This document shows positions 51,095-59,408 of a DNA stretch of 64,000 nucleotides, one piece after another. The first letter of the stretch is position 1. Every line of letters starts with the position of its first letter. Source of the DNA: Magnimaribacter mokuoloeensis. Its GTDB lineage: Bacteria; Pseudomonadota; Gammaproteobacteria; Magnimaribacterales; Magnimaribacteraceae. The notes beneath the pieces are model-generated. The model made no database searches and was not told the DNA's origin. It saw nothing but the letters and a program-made list of their open reading frames with translations. The stretch covers positions 1,302,001-1,366,000 of the forward strand of contig CP151794.1 in the NCBI GenBank assembly GCA_041860225.1, read 5' to 3'. The position numbers were made by a program, and so were the translations under genes.

Positions 51095-51727
51095 ATGATT
51101 AAGACTCTCTTAAAGTTCTCGAGTTTTATCTTAATTGTCCTGACATCCATAATTTTGCCCTTGTCATTACTCGAGTCATCTATGGCTGACTTAACAAATG
51201 AATTCATTGAATGGAGTGGGAACAATAAATTTTTAAACTCTATTTTGGTTATTTTTGCTTTGGCAGCTGATGTTTTCTTACCCATTCCAAATGGCGTTAC
51301 CAATACTTTAGCTGGAGCCATTTTGGGGTTTTATTTGTCTATTCCAGTTATTTGGATAGGACTTACTTTGGGCTCCATAATTGGGTTCGCTATAGGAAAG
51401 TATGCTGCAAAGCCTTTAGCAAAAAAAATACTTAGCCAAGAAGATTTAGAAAAATCCGAAGAGGTGGCCAAAAAATTTGGTGTGAGTATTTTATTGATTG
51501 CAAGACCTGCACCGGGTTTGGCTGAAATTTCAACTGTTGCTGCTGGTTTAGCTGATATGAAATGGACTACCTTTTTAACTGTAATGATTCTTAGCAATTT
51601 ATTGATTTCGGTAGTCTACGCCTTCATAGGAACCGCAACCCTAACCAGTCAATCTGCTTCAATAGCTTTCATTGGTATTGCTCTTATACCTTTCTTATTT
51701 TGGCTTCTGGCAAAAAAATACTTTTAA
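51095..51727 (+). CDS. VTT/DedA (SNARE-associated) family membrane protein
   Basis: A 210-residue protein with five or six hydrophobic segments. The family's re-entrant motif appears as PIPNGVTNTLAGAILGF, followed by GFAIGKYAAKPLAKK and a second half with LLIARPAPGLAEISTVAAGLADM. DedA/VTT proteins are linked to lipid scrambling or envelope homeostasis; the exact role is unknown here. Confidence 0.8.
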   Translation: MIKTLLKFSSFILIVLTSIILPLSLLESSMADLTNEFIEWSGNNKFLNSILVIFALAADVFLPIPNGVTNTLAGAILGFYLSIPVIWIGLTLGSIIGFAIGKYAAKPLAKKILSQEDLEKSEEVAKKFGVSILLIARPAPGLAEISTVAAGLADMKWTTFLTVMILSNLLISVVYAFIGTATLTSQSASIAFIGIALIPFLFWLLAKKYF

Positions 51728-51737
51728 AATTAGCCCA

Positions 51738-52709
51738 ATGAAAAGATTTATCCTTCTATTATTGTTATTCTCGAGCTTAACCATGCCAAATGAGAGATTT
51801 AAAAATACTGATGAGGATGCTGCAGGAAAGTCTTTTAGAGAATTCTTAAAATGGTCTTTCACAAATAAAAAACCTGAACTTGTAGCGATTGATTCATCTG
51901 ATGAGTGGAAAGAGCTAACTCCTAGCTCAACCGATTATCTCCTTTGGATTGGGCACGCAACGTATCTTATTAACAAAGATGGATTAACTATCCTTACCGA
52001 TCCGGTTTTCTCAAAAAGAGCTTCTCCTGTCCGATTTGCGGGACCCAAAAGGCTAATTCCACCGGCAATTCCTATAGATAAGCTTCCCAAGATAGATGTC
52101 GTTACAGTCAGTCATAATCACTACGATCATTTGGACTTAAGAAGTCTCAAGAAGATCTATAAAGCAAATCCTGATGCAATATTCTTGGTTCCCAAGGGAG
52201 ACAAGAGGAGACTAGAAAGAAGAGGCATAGAGAATGTTAAAGAGTTTCTTTGGTGGGAAGAAATTGAGATCAACGGATCAAAATTTACTTTTACCCCGGT
52301 TCAGCATTGGTCTGCAAGGGGTATTGCTGACAGAAATAAAAGTCTATGGGGCGGTTGGTTTATGGAACTTAAAACAGAGTCTATCTACCACGCAGGAGAT
52401 ACAGGGTATTCCGATGATTTTATTGAAACAAAAAAACGATTAGGCTCTCCTTCTCTTAGTTTAATTCCTGTAGGGGCTTATGCTCCCCGTTGGTTCATGA
52501 AAACAAATCATGTAAATCCACCTGAAGCAATTCAGGTAGCTCTGGATCTTGAATCTAAAAGGAATTTTGGAATGCATTGGGGCACTTTCCAGTTAACAGA
52601 CGAAGAGATCATGGAACCTCCAGAACTTTTAAAACAATCCCTTAAAGAACTGGGTTTATCTGAAGAATTCTTTCGAGTTTTAAAGCCTGGAGAGGTTGTA
52701 GAGTTTTAA
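51738..52709 (+). CDS. Exported metallo-beta-lactamase-fold hydrolase, NAPE-PLD/UlaG-like
   Basis: A 323-residue MBL-fold protein. After a signal peptide (MKRFILLLLLFSSLTMP) come IGHATYLIN, the zinc motif HNHYDHLD near residue 125, AGDTGYSDDF and MHWGTFQL. This set matches the N-acyl-phosphatidylethanolamine phospholipase D-like branch. I use the ATG at 51738 instead of the overlapping upstream frame because it yields a clean signal peptide. It converges with hemJ, overlapping by 4 bases. Confidence 0.82.
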   Translation: MKRFILLLLLFSSLTMPNERFKNTDEDAAGKSFREFLKWSFTNKKPELVAIDSSDEWKELTPSSTDYLLWIGHATYLINKDGLTILTDPVFSKRASPVRFAGPKRLIPPAIPIDKLPKIDVVTVSHNHYDHLDLRSLKKIYKANPDAIFLVPKGDKRRLERRGIENVKEFLWWEEIEINGSKFTFTPVQHWSARGIADRNKSLWGGWFMELKTESIYHAGDTGYSDDFIETKKRLGSPSLSLIPVGAYAPRWFMKTNHVNPPEAIQVALDLESKRNFGMHWGTFQLTDEEIMEPPELLKQSLKELGLSEEFFRVLKPGEVVEF

Positions 52710-53131
52710 AATCTGGGTTGAAAGACAACCAGTATTACTATTATCAGTAACAGTATCGTCGGTATTTCATTTATAACTCTAAAAAACTTTTCCGATTTTG
52801 TGTTGGAATCGGCCTCAAAACTTACCCTGAGAAAATTCAGATAAAAGTGAAAAAGAGTCATGCCCATGACAAGAAACATTTTTAGAACAAGCCAAATTTC
52901 TAAACCTTTGTAGCTCAAAAGGGCTAGACCTGAGATCCAAACCAGAATGAGAGATGGATTCGCAATGATTTTTAGTAACTTAGACTCCATCACTTTAAAG
53001 GTCTCAGAAGCGTCTGAGCCTATTTCCTTAGTGGAGTGATATACAAATAGTCTTGGAAGATAGAATAGGGCAGCCATCCAGGTAATTACCGAGATTATAT
53101 GAATGGTTTTAAAAATTAAGTAGGTATTCAT
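52706..53131 (-). CDS. hemJ: Protoporphyrinogen IX oxidase HemJ
   Basis: A 141-residue protein with four membrane helices. The family hallmark IHIISVITWMAALFYLPRLFVYH, with the essential His and Arg, is clear. HemJ oxidises protoporphyrinogen IX to protoporphyrin IX in the inner membrane. It is the last gene of the haem operon, starting one base after hemF, which supports the assignment. Confidence 0.92.
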   Translation of the reverse strand: MNTYLIFKTIHIISVITWMAALFYLPRLFVYHSTKEIGSDASETFKVMESKLLKIIANPSLILVWISGLALLSYKGLEIWLVLKMFLVMGMTLFHFYLNFLRVSFEADSNTKSEKFFRVINEIPTILLLIIVILVVFQPRF

Positions 53132-53944
53132 CTAATCCCATTTGGCAGTAGGCGGCATAGACATCAATATAGCATCCGAATTGCCCCCAGTTTTTATGCC
53201 AAATGCAGTTCCTCTATCCCAAAGCAAATTAAACTCAACATAGCGACCTCTTTTGATAAGTTGTTGCTCTTTTTCCTGTTCCGTCCATTCCTCATCTTTG
53301 AGATTTCTGATAATTGTTGTAATTGCTTTTAAGGTAGATAAACCTACTTCTTTTATAAAGCTAAAATCTTTATTCCAATCGTTTGTTTTTAAATGGTCTA
53401 TAAATATTCCACCTTCACCCCTGGCTTCTGACCTGTGGGGTAGGTAGAAATATTCATCACAAGCCTTTTTATATCTATCGTAATAATCTGGATCAGCCGA
53501 ATCACAAGCTTCTTTCATGCATTTGTGAAAAAACTCAATTTCTTCTTCTTTTTTAATTGTTGGAGTTAAATCTCCTCCACCTCCAAACCAGGAATCTCCA
53601 GTGACTATGTATCTAGTATTAAAGTGAAATGCTGGTACTTTGGGTGATTGCATGTGGGCTACAAGACTGATACCACTTGCCCAGTAGTTAGGCGCTTCCT
53701 CTGTGCCCTTAACTTCAGATTTAAAATCATTATCAAATTTTCCCGATACCGTAGATATATTTACACCAACCTTTTCAAAAACTTCACCTTTCATGAGGCT
53801 CATCTCTCCGCCCCCTTCAAATTTATGATCCCAGTTTTTTCTTTCAAAACTCCCGCCATCTATATCAACAAATTCTTCGCAGAACATATCTCTTAGTTCT
53901 CTAAACCAGGAAGAAGTTAAGGATTTTTTTTCTTCAATATCCAT
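53132..53944 (-). CDS. hemF: Oxygen-dependent coproporphyrinogen III oxidase
   Basis: A 270-residue HemF: VFEKVGVNISTVSGKF, FGGGGDLTP, YLPHRSEARGEGGIF and the C-terminal GRYVEFNLLWDRGTAFGIKTGGNSDAILMSMPP. It converts coproporphyrinogen III to protoporphyrinogen IX using oxygen, so this operon encodes an aerobic haem route. Somewhat shorter than E. coli HemF (299), with a trimmed N-terminus. Three bases separate it from hemE. Confidence 0.95.
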   Translation of the reverse strand: MDIEEKKSLTSSWFRELRDMFCEEFVDIDGGSFERKNWDHKFEGGGEMSLMKGEVFEKVGVNISTVSGKFDNDFKSEVKGTEEAPNYWASGISLVAHMQSPKVPAFHFNTRYIVTGDSWFGGGGDLTPTIKKEEEIEFFHKCMKEACDSADPDYYDRYKKACDEYFYLPHRSEARGEGGIFIDHLKTNDWNKDFSFIKEVGLSTLKAITTIIRNLKDEEWTEQEKEQQLIKRGRYVEFNLLWDRGTAFGIKTGGNSDAILMSMPPTAKWD

Positions 53945-53947
53945 TCT

Positions 53948-54967
53948 TTAAAAGGATGCCCTGATTCTTTGTACAAATTCTTTAACGTTTTCCTGAGGCG
54001 TTGTTTTCAGAACTCCATGGCCTAGTCCACAAACCCAACCCGATCTTTCTTCTGGTGATAGCACTGACATTTGTTCTATGAAAGTATCTAATTTTGGCAA
54101 GAATTCCTCATGGGGGAGGGTTAAGAAGTGCTCACTAAAATTACCTTGTACGAAGCCATTTGAAGTTTTTTTAAAGTAATCTCTTAGATCGACATTAGAG
54201 TCTATACCCATTCCGGCTAAGTTTATTTGAGGGTCATTTTGTTTCGCAATTATAGTTTCATAGTTAACCCCGTCTTTTGCATAGTAACCAACCTTATTGG
54301 GAAATTCTTTGACTAACATATTGAAGGTCTTCTCTAAGTAGATATTTAAGGCTTCTTCGGAAAGTTGATGGGCAGTCGAGTCAAAGATCATTACCACCTC
54401 AGCTCCCGCATTCAATTGTAATTCTACATTCTCTTTAAGAAGTGGAAGAATAACGTTATCTAGAAGACCTATTTGAAAATTATTGAAATTGATATTTCTG
54501 GAATCCTTACTGATATTGCATGCGTAGGCAATTAAAGTCCAAGGCCCACCCACAAATCCTATTAAAGACTTTTCAATGGGTAATCTTTCAATAGTTCGTT
54601 CTATCGCTTCACCTTGAAATTCCATAAAGCTTATAGGGTTTTGATTTATCAGTAAGCTTTCAGCATTGTCTTCGCTTAGGTGAAGACCAAATTGAGGCCC
54701 TGGGTTGTAGGATAAATCCATACCAAGCGCTTCGAGAGGGAATAATATGTCGCTGAATAGAATTGCGACATCAAAGTCAAATTCGTTAATAGGTCCCATC
54801 GCAGTTTCGGCCGCAAGGATGGGCTGTTTACAAAGTTCTTCAAAAGTATGATCCTTTTTTAAGCTTTGGTAGTGATCATGATATCGTCCAGCTTGCCTCA
54901 TAAGCCATATCGGAGGACATGCCTGGGGCTTTCTCTCTATAGCATTTATGAATTTCTTATTAGGCAA
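53948..54967 (-). CDS. hemE: Uroporphyrinogen III decarboxylase
   Basis: A 339-residue HemE with the signature PPIWLMRQAGRY near 18-29 and the catalytic Asp region ILFSDILFPLEALGMDLSYNPGPQF. It also has GFVGGPWTLIAY and the end GWVCGLGHGVLKTTPQENV. It decarboxylates uroporphyrinogen III to coproporphyrinogen III. Four bases downstream of hemB in the operon. Confidence 0.96.
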   Translation of the reverse strand: MPNKKFINAIERKPQACPPIWLMRQAGRYHDHYQSLKKDHTFEELCKQPILAAETAMGPINEFDFDVAILFSDILFPLEALGMDLSYNPGPQFGLHLSEDNAESLLINQNPISFMEFQGEAIERTIERLPIEKSLIGFVGGPWTLIAYACNISKDSRNINFNNFQIGLLDNVILPLLKENVELQLNAGAEVVMIFDSTAHQLSEEALNIYLEKTFNMLVKEFPNKVGYYAKDGVNYETIIAKQNDPQINLAGMGIDSNVDLRDYFKKTSNGFVQGNFSEHFLTLPHEEFLPKLDTFIEQMSVLSPEERSGWVCGLGHGVLKTTPQENVKEFVQRIRASF

Positions 54968-54971
54968 GACT

Positions 54972-55967
54972 CTATCGATTTAACTTTAAGGCTATTTCAT
55001 TGGCAGCATAGGTCAAAACACAATCTGCGCCGGCTCTTTTGAAGCTTAACAAGGATTCCTGTAAAACTTCCTCTGATAACCATCCATTTTCTATTGCTGC
55101 TTTCAACATGGCATATTCACCACTTACCTGATATGCAAAAGTAGGGACTCTAAATGTATCTTTAACTGCTTTAATAACATCAAGATAAGGCATTCCAGGT
55201 TTAACCATAACTATATCGGCACCTTCTTCAATATCCATTTTCACTTCATGCAGAGCTTCTTCTACATTTGCCACAGACATTTGGTAGGTATCTTTACTTC
55301 CTACTCCAAGGTTTGCGGATGATCCTACAGCATCCCTAAAAGGGCCATAAAATTTTGAACTATATTTAGCGGCATAAGAAAGAATGATGGTATTTACAAA
55401 ATCATTGGATTCTAAGGACTCTCTGATACCTGCTATTCTTCCGTCCATCATGTCTGATGGAGCCACCATATCTGCCCCAGCTTTTGCAAGGGTAAGTGCT
55501 TGCTTTACAAGTAGAGAAAGACTTCTGTCATTTTCGACATATCCATTTTCATCCAAAACGCCGTCATGCCCATGAGACGTGTAGGGATCTAAAGCAACAT
55601 CTGCTATTACGGCTAGCTCAGAATTTTTCTTAATTTGTTTTATAGCAGTACAAACTAAATTATCTTCATTTAATGAGTCACTTCCTTGCTCATCCTTTTT
55701 CTCAGGATTTATGACAGGAAAAATAGCAACAGCCTTGATCTTATTGCTTTGTATTTTTTCAATTTCTTCATCTAAAGCGTTAAGACCATACCTGTTAATC
55801 CCTGGTAGGGAATCTATACTTTCCGTTCCATCTAAGTCTTCCTTTACAAATATAGGCTGTATAAGATCGTCCACACTGAGGGTGTTCTCTGCAACTAAAC
55901 TCCTAATTGAAGAAGTAAATCTTGTTCGCCTTAATCTTGATTGAGGGTATTTTCTGGATACGTTCAT
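54972..55967 (-). CDS. hemB: 5-aminolevulinate dehydratase (porphobilinogen synthase)
   Basis: A 331-residue HemB. DVALDPYTSHGHDG replaces the zinc-cysteine triad of zinc-type enzymes with Ala/Asp residues, so this is the magnesium-type enzyme. Schiff-base lysines fall in SSKFYGPFRDAVGS and MVKPGMPYLD. It condenses two 5-aminolevulinates to porphobilinogen. It lies between hemCD and hemE in a minus-strand haem operon. Confidence 0.96.
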   Translation of the reverse strand: MNVSRKYPQSRLRRTRFTSSIRSLVAENTLSVDDLIQPIFVKEDLDGTESIDSLPGINRYGLNALDEEIEKIQSNKIKAVAIFPVINPEKKDEQGSDSLNEDNLVCTAIKQIKKNSELAVIADVALDPYTSHGHDGVLDENGYVENDRSLSLLVKQALTLAKAGADMVAPSDMMDGRIAGIRESLESNDFVNTIILSYAAKYSSKFYGPFRDAVGSSANLGVGSKDTYQMSVANVEEALHEVKMDIEEGADIVMVKPGMPYLDVIKAVKDTFRVPTFAYQVSGEYAMLKAAIENGWLSEEVLQESLLSFKRAGADCVLTYAANEIALKLNR

Positions 55968-56014
55968 GCTAATTGAGATAACAGTGGGGCATTATACCTT
56001 AGGCAATAGGTATT

Positions 56015-57511
56015 TTATTTTATCTTATTATTTATGGCTTCTAACCAACTATCAAAGTCTAGAAATGGAGTTACTTGTGGGATAGTCCTTTGTATGGATT
56101 TGAAAGTCTTTCCAAGACCGCAAGCATGATTTCTTTTTTTAATTTCAGGATATTTTTTTATTGCGAGCTCAAAGGAGCTGGCACTCATCCAATAGAAATA
56201 GTCACAACTCAAAAGTCTTTCTGAAATATTTAGAGCCTTTAATTCATAAGTTGCAATCACTTCTTTTTCTTCATCACGATTATCTTTATGCGTTAACTTA
56301 AGCCAATCTATATCTTGAAATAGACTTACTTCAGGAGAGTTATTTTCTCCAAGGCTGTCTGAGGTTCCATTTACCCAATATCCTTTTGTTGCCATCGACT
56401 TCCAGGTGTCTATACCACTTGTCCAGATGATATTTGAATCATCTATAAGTCCGGGGCCTTCTATCGCATTGGATCTGCTTATATATATTCCCTTATTCTT
56501 AGTACCTTTCAAGACTATTTCAGAGTCTGTAATTGGCACGCGCTTAAAAAACTTTTGCTCCGATTTATTGCTTGGAAAATAATTAGCACTATTTATAGAA
56601 TCAAAATAGTTATCATCATTACTCTTAAGTAATCTTTCAGACAAATCTTCCCCTTCTTCAGTCTCACCTCTTACTGTCAATAATTCAGTTGTTTCTAGGA
56701 TTTCATGACTGACACCGATCTTTTGATGACAGCCCCCACCATGAGACTTCAATATTGTTCTTTCGACCTCAACAGATTTAAAAATTTCTGTATTTGTAAT
56801 AGTGGAAATAATTTCTTTTACCTCTTCATCCTCTTGTCGAGCTTCAATTGCAAGAGCTCCTTGAGCAGCTGCACATGGATTTTGAGATAGTGGGAGTACC
56901 ATCCACTTCAGGTCTTTCTGCATCTCAAGGAGAGATAACCTTTCTTGTTCAAATTCGCTACTTCTATTTTGCATGAATCTATCTATAGCGGCTTTAGCAA
57001 CAACAAGACCATCCTCCGTGCCTTCAAGTAACTTAGTCAATCTAGTGTGAATATTACCTCTGACTTCTTTAAAATTAATCTGAGTTTGAAATGGAAGCGC
57101 TGAAGGTAAAAAGCTAGACAGATTCTTTTCTCTTCTAGGAGAAGAACTCAAGATATTTAGATTCTCCTTTCCAATGCTATCTTTTTTTAAAAAGATCATA
57201 TCTCTCATATCTGCGCGATCAATTGTTCCAAGTATCTCAGTGCCTTCTTCAATATCAACTGGTAGGTCTTTCCAGGAATGAACTGCAATATCTGCAACTC
57301 CGTTAAGAAGGTCAGTTCTGATATCACTAGTAAACACACCAATGTCAGGCATCTCATTGAGAGGTGTCGTTAAATCTTCATCACCCAGAGTATTTTTATA
57401 TATGTGTTTTATTTCTAGTTTAGGAAAAGCCTGTGTTATTTTTTTAGCTACAAGAAGAGCCTGAATCCTAGCAAGAGGGCTTTTCCTTGATACTATTTTT
57501 AAGGTTTTCAA
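56015..57511 (-). CDS. hemCD: Fused hydroxymethylbilane synthase / uroporphyrinogen III synthase
   Basis: A 498-residue protein from a TTG start. Residues 1 to about 300 are HemC: RKSPLARIQA, HSWKDLPV, the catalytic Asp region RADMRDMIF, SSPRR, EVRGNIHTRL, and a dipyrromethane-cofactor Cys near 258 in GGGCHQKIG. The rest (about 310-498) has a weak HemD layout: WTSGIDTWKSM, YFYWMSASSFELA and ACGLGKTFKSI align with the UROS pattern. No separate hemD is visible in the window, so the fusion probably does both steps. The HemD assignment is the less certain part. Confidence 0.88.
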   Translation of the reverse strand: MKTLKIVSRKSPLARIQALLVAKKITQAFPKLEIKHIYKNTLGDEDLTTPLNEMPDIGVFTSDIRTDLLNGVADIAVHSWKDLPVDIEEGTEILGTIDRADMRDMIFLKKDSIGKENLNILSSSPRREKNLSSFLPSALPFQTQINFKEVRGNIHTRLTKLLEGTEDGLVVAKAAIDRFMQNRSSEFEQERLSLLEMQKDLKWMVLPLSQNPCAAAQGALAIEARQEDEEVKEIISTITNTEIFKSVEVERTILKSHGGGCHQKIGVSHEILETTELLTVRGETEEGEDLSERLLKSNDDNYFDSINSANYFPSNKSEQKFFKRVPITDSEIVLKGTKNKGIYISRSNAIEGPGLIDDSNIIWTSGIDTWKSMATKGYWVNGTSDSLGENNSPEVSLFQDIDWLKLTHKDNRDEEKEVIATYELKALNISERLLSCDYFYWMSASSFELAIKKYPEIKKRNHACGLGKTFKSIQRTIPQVTPFLDFDSWLEAINNKIK

Positions 57512-57523
57512 TTTAAAACTAAA

Positions 57524-57538
57524 TGAGAATAATTCTTA
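57524..57538. promoter_or_regulatory. Fur-superfamily-like operator between hemCD and hemA
   Basis: TGAGAATAATTCTTA is a 7-1-7 inverted repeat matching the Fur consensus TGATAATNATTATCA at 12 of 14 specified positions. The same sequence also fits the alphaproteobacterial Irr box TTTAGAANNNTTCTAAA at 11 of 14 when shifted. It lies 13 bases before the hemCD start and 82 before hemA, upstream of a TATAAT at 57565-57570. Position and symmetry suggest iron- or haem-responsive control of both divergent units. Confidence 0.5.
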
Positions 57539-57564
57539 AGAACCCACACTAATCGGTAACGTTT

Positions 57565-57570
57565 TATAAT
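57565..57570 (+). promoter_or_regulatory. -10 element for hemA
   Basis: A perfect TATAAT, 49 bases before the hemA ATG. No good -35 hexamer lies at 16-18 bases, so an activator or the overlapping operator region may matter. Confidence 0.35.
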
Positions 57571-57619
57571 GGCGTCCGTTTCAAGTCTGATTATATTAAC
57601 TTTTATCAATAATTAATTC

Positions 57620-58870
57620 ATGAACTATAAAAAATTCTTCTCGGACGAGTTAGTTTCACTTAAATCTCAGGGTCTATATAGAAAGTTTAGAGCTATAAAT
57701 AGAAACAAAGCCAGCTTTCCCAAGGCAACCGAGAGATTTGAAGGTAAAGAAAGAGAAGTTGAAGTTTGGTGTAGTAATGACTACTTAAACTTGAGCCAAC
57801 ACCCTGAAGTAACTAAGACCTCTATTGAGGTTATAAATGAACTTGGCACTGGATCAGGTGGAACAAGAAATATTTCTGGTACTTCAACATATCATGTAGA
57901 TCTTGAAAGGCTTATTGCTGATCTTCACAGAAAAGAATCTGCACTTCTTTTCCCTTCAGCGTATACAGCAAATCAATCGACTCTTTGGACTCTCTGCAAG
58001 AACATGGAGGGTATAGAAGTTTTTTCTGATGAGCTAAATCATGCCTCTCTAATACAAGGTATAAAAAATGCTGATGTAGTAACACATATCTTCAGACACA
58101 ATGACACAGAACATTTAGAGGAGCTCTTAAATACCGCTAATGCAAATACGCCAAAACTAATTGTTTTTGAATCACTTTATTCTATGGAAGGATTACGTTC
58201 TCCATTACAAAAAATAATCGACATTGCCAAAAAATACAATGCTCTAACTTACTTGGATGAAGTCCATTCAGTTGGCTTATATGGCCCTGAGGGCAGAGGC
58301 ATAACGGCAGAAAAAGGACTCGAAGACGAAATAGATATTATCAACGGCACATTATCAAAATCCTATGGACAGATGGGCGGTTATGTCGCGGCAAATGCAG
58401 ATATTATTGACTACATCAGAAGTTTTGCTCCTGGTTTCATCTTCACATCTTCTATGAATCCGTCTATAGCAGCAGCATCCATTACAAGTATTAAGATTGC
58501 TATGTCCTCTGAAGATCTACGAGAAAACATAAGAATTAACTCTGATCGAATTAGAGCAGGCTTAAGAGAACTGCAAATACCTTTTCTAGAGAATGATAGT
58601 CATATAATACCGATTCATCTCTATGACCCTAGGCTTTGTAAAGAGGCAGCTAACCTGCTACTAGAAAAGCATGGAATATACATTCAGCCCATTTTTTACC
58701 CAACAGTTCCAAAGGGTGATGAAAGATTCAGGGTAACTATAACTCCTCGTCATGAAGCAAGCGACATAGATCATTTCCTAGATGCTCTTGACGATGTTTG
58801 GAAGCAAATGGACTTAAAACGATCCGATTCAGATCAAGAAGATAAATCGGCTGTATCTAGAATCTACTAG
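57620..58870 (+). CDS. hemA: 5-aminolevulinate synthase (C4/Shemin pathway)
   Basis: A 416-residue PLP enzyme of the alpha-oxoamine synthase family. GSGGTRNISGTSTYHVDLE, DLHRKESALLF, DEVHSVGLYGPEGRGI, PLP-lysine near 247 in NGTLSKSYGQMGGY, SFAPGFIFTSSMNP and IYIQPIFYPTVPKGDERFR match 5-aminolevulinate synthase, not KBL or BioF. In particular the FIFTSS and YPTVPxGxER segments are ALAS-like. It makes 5-aminolevulinate from glycine and succinyl-CoA, feeding the divergent hemCD-hemB-hemE-hemF-hemJ operon. Most gammaproteobacteria instead use glutamyl-tRNA reductase, so this is unusual. Confidence 0.93.
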   Translation: MNYKKFFSDELVSLKSQGLYRKFRAINRNKASFPKATERFEGKEREVEVWCSNDYLNLSQHPEVTKTSIEVINELGTGSGGTRNISGTSTYHVDLERLIADLHRKESALLFPSAYTANQSTLWTLCKNMEGIEVFSDELNHASLIQGIKNADVVTHIFRHNDTEHLEELLNTANANTPKLIVFESLYSMEGLRSPLQKIIDIAKKYNALTYLDEVHSVGLYGPEGRGITAEKGLEDEIDIINGTLSKSYGQMGGYVAANADIIDYIRSFAPGFIFTSSMNPSIAAASITSIKIAMSSEDLRENIRINSDRIRAGLRELQIPFLENDSHIIPIHLYDPRLCKEAANLLLEKHGIYIQPIFYPTVPKGDERFRVTITPRHEASDIDHFLDALDDVWKQMDLKRSDSDQEDKSAVSRIY

Positions 58871-59284
58871 TTAAAGATCTCCTTTAGCCCTGACTTCGCT
58901 TTGATCTATGGTGAACTGTTCACCGTATCTAGCTTCTAGTTTCTTTTGATTCTCTGAAATAACCTCTACAGGGTCTAAGTCTAATGCCATACAAGCAGTA
59001 ACCCAGTACCACATAACATCTCCCAGTTCTCTTTTCATATGAAAGATATTGTCTTCATCGGCAGGTTTGCCTTGAAGTATCATTTTCTTTACTATCTCGA
59101 CAAATTCCCCAGTTTCACTTCCTAATCCAAGAGCAGCCGTTAAAAGGCGTGCAGTGTCAATTGGTGAATTTTCCTGAATATTATCCAAAGATTTTTTTAA
59201 GTCATCTATTTTTAGGCTTGGATCACTAGTTACTTTCGTGACGAAATCACAATATGTTTCAAAAAATTTTTCTGCATTTTCCAT
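58871..59284 (-). CDS. MazG-like nucleotide pyrophosphohydrolase
   Basis: A 137-residue all-helical protein with the MazG/NTP-PPase metal motifs: GSETGEFVEIVKK (ExxE type) and KRELGDVMWYW (ExxD type). Such enzymes hydrolyse nucleoside triphosphates to monophosphates and pyrophosphate and can clean damaged nucleotides. The frame opens eight codons upstream at 59308; I prefer the second ATG, though neither has a clear ribosome-binding site. Convergent with hemA and directly abutting it. Confidence 0.8.
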   Translation of the reverse strand: MENAEKFFETYCDFVTKVTSDPSLKIDDLKKSLDNIQENSPIDTARLLTAALGLGSETGEFVEIVKKMILQGKPADEDNIFHMKRELGDVMWYWVTACMALDLDPVEVISENQKKLEARYGEQFTIDQSEVRAKGDL

Positions 59285-59408
59285 ACCCCAATGATACCTA
59301 AAGCGCATGATATTAATAGGCTCTATAAAGAAATTAATAAGAGTATTTTTTATAAATTTAAGATCGAATTACTCAAGATGTTAGTTCAATTCTTGGTAAA
59401 ATACGTAC

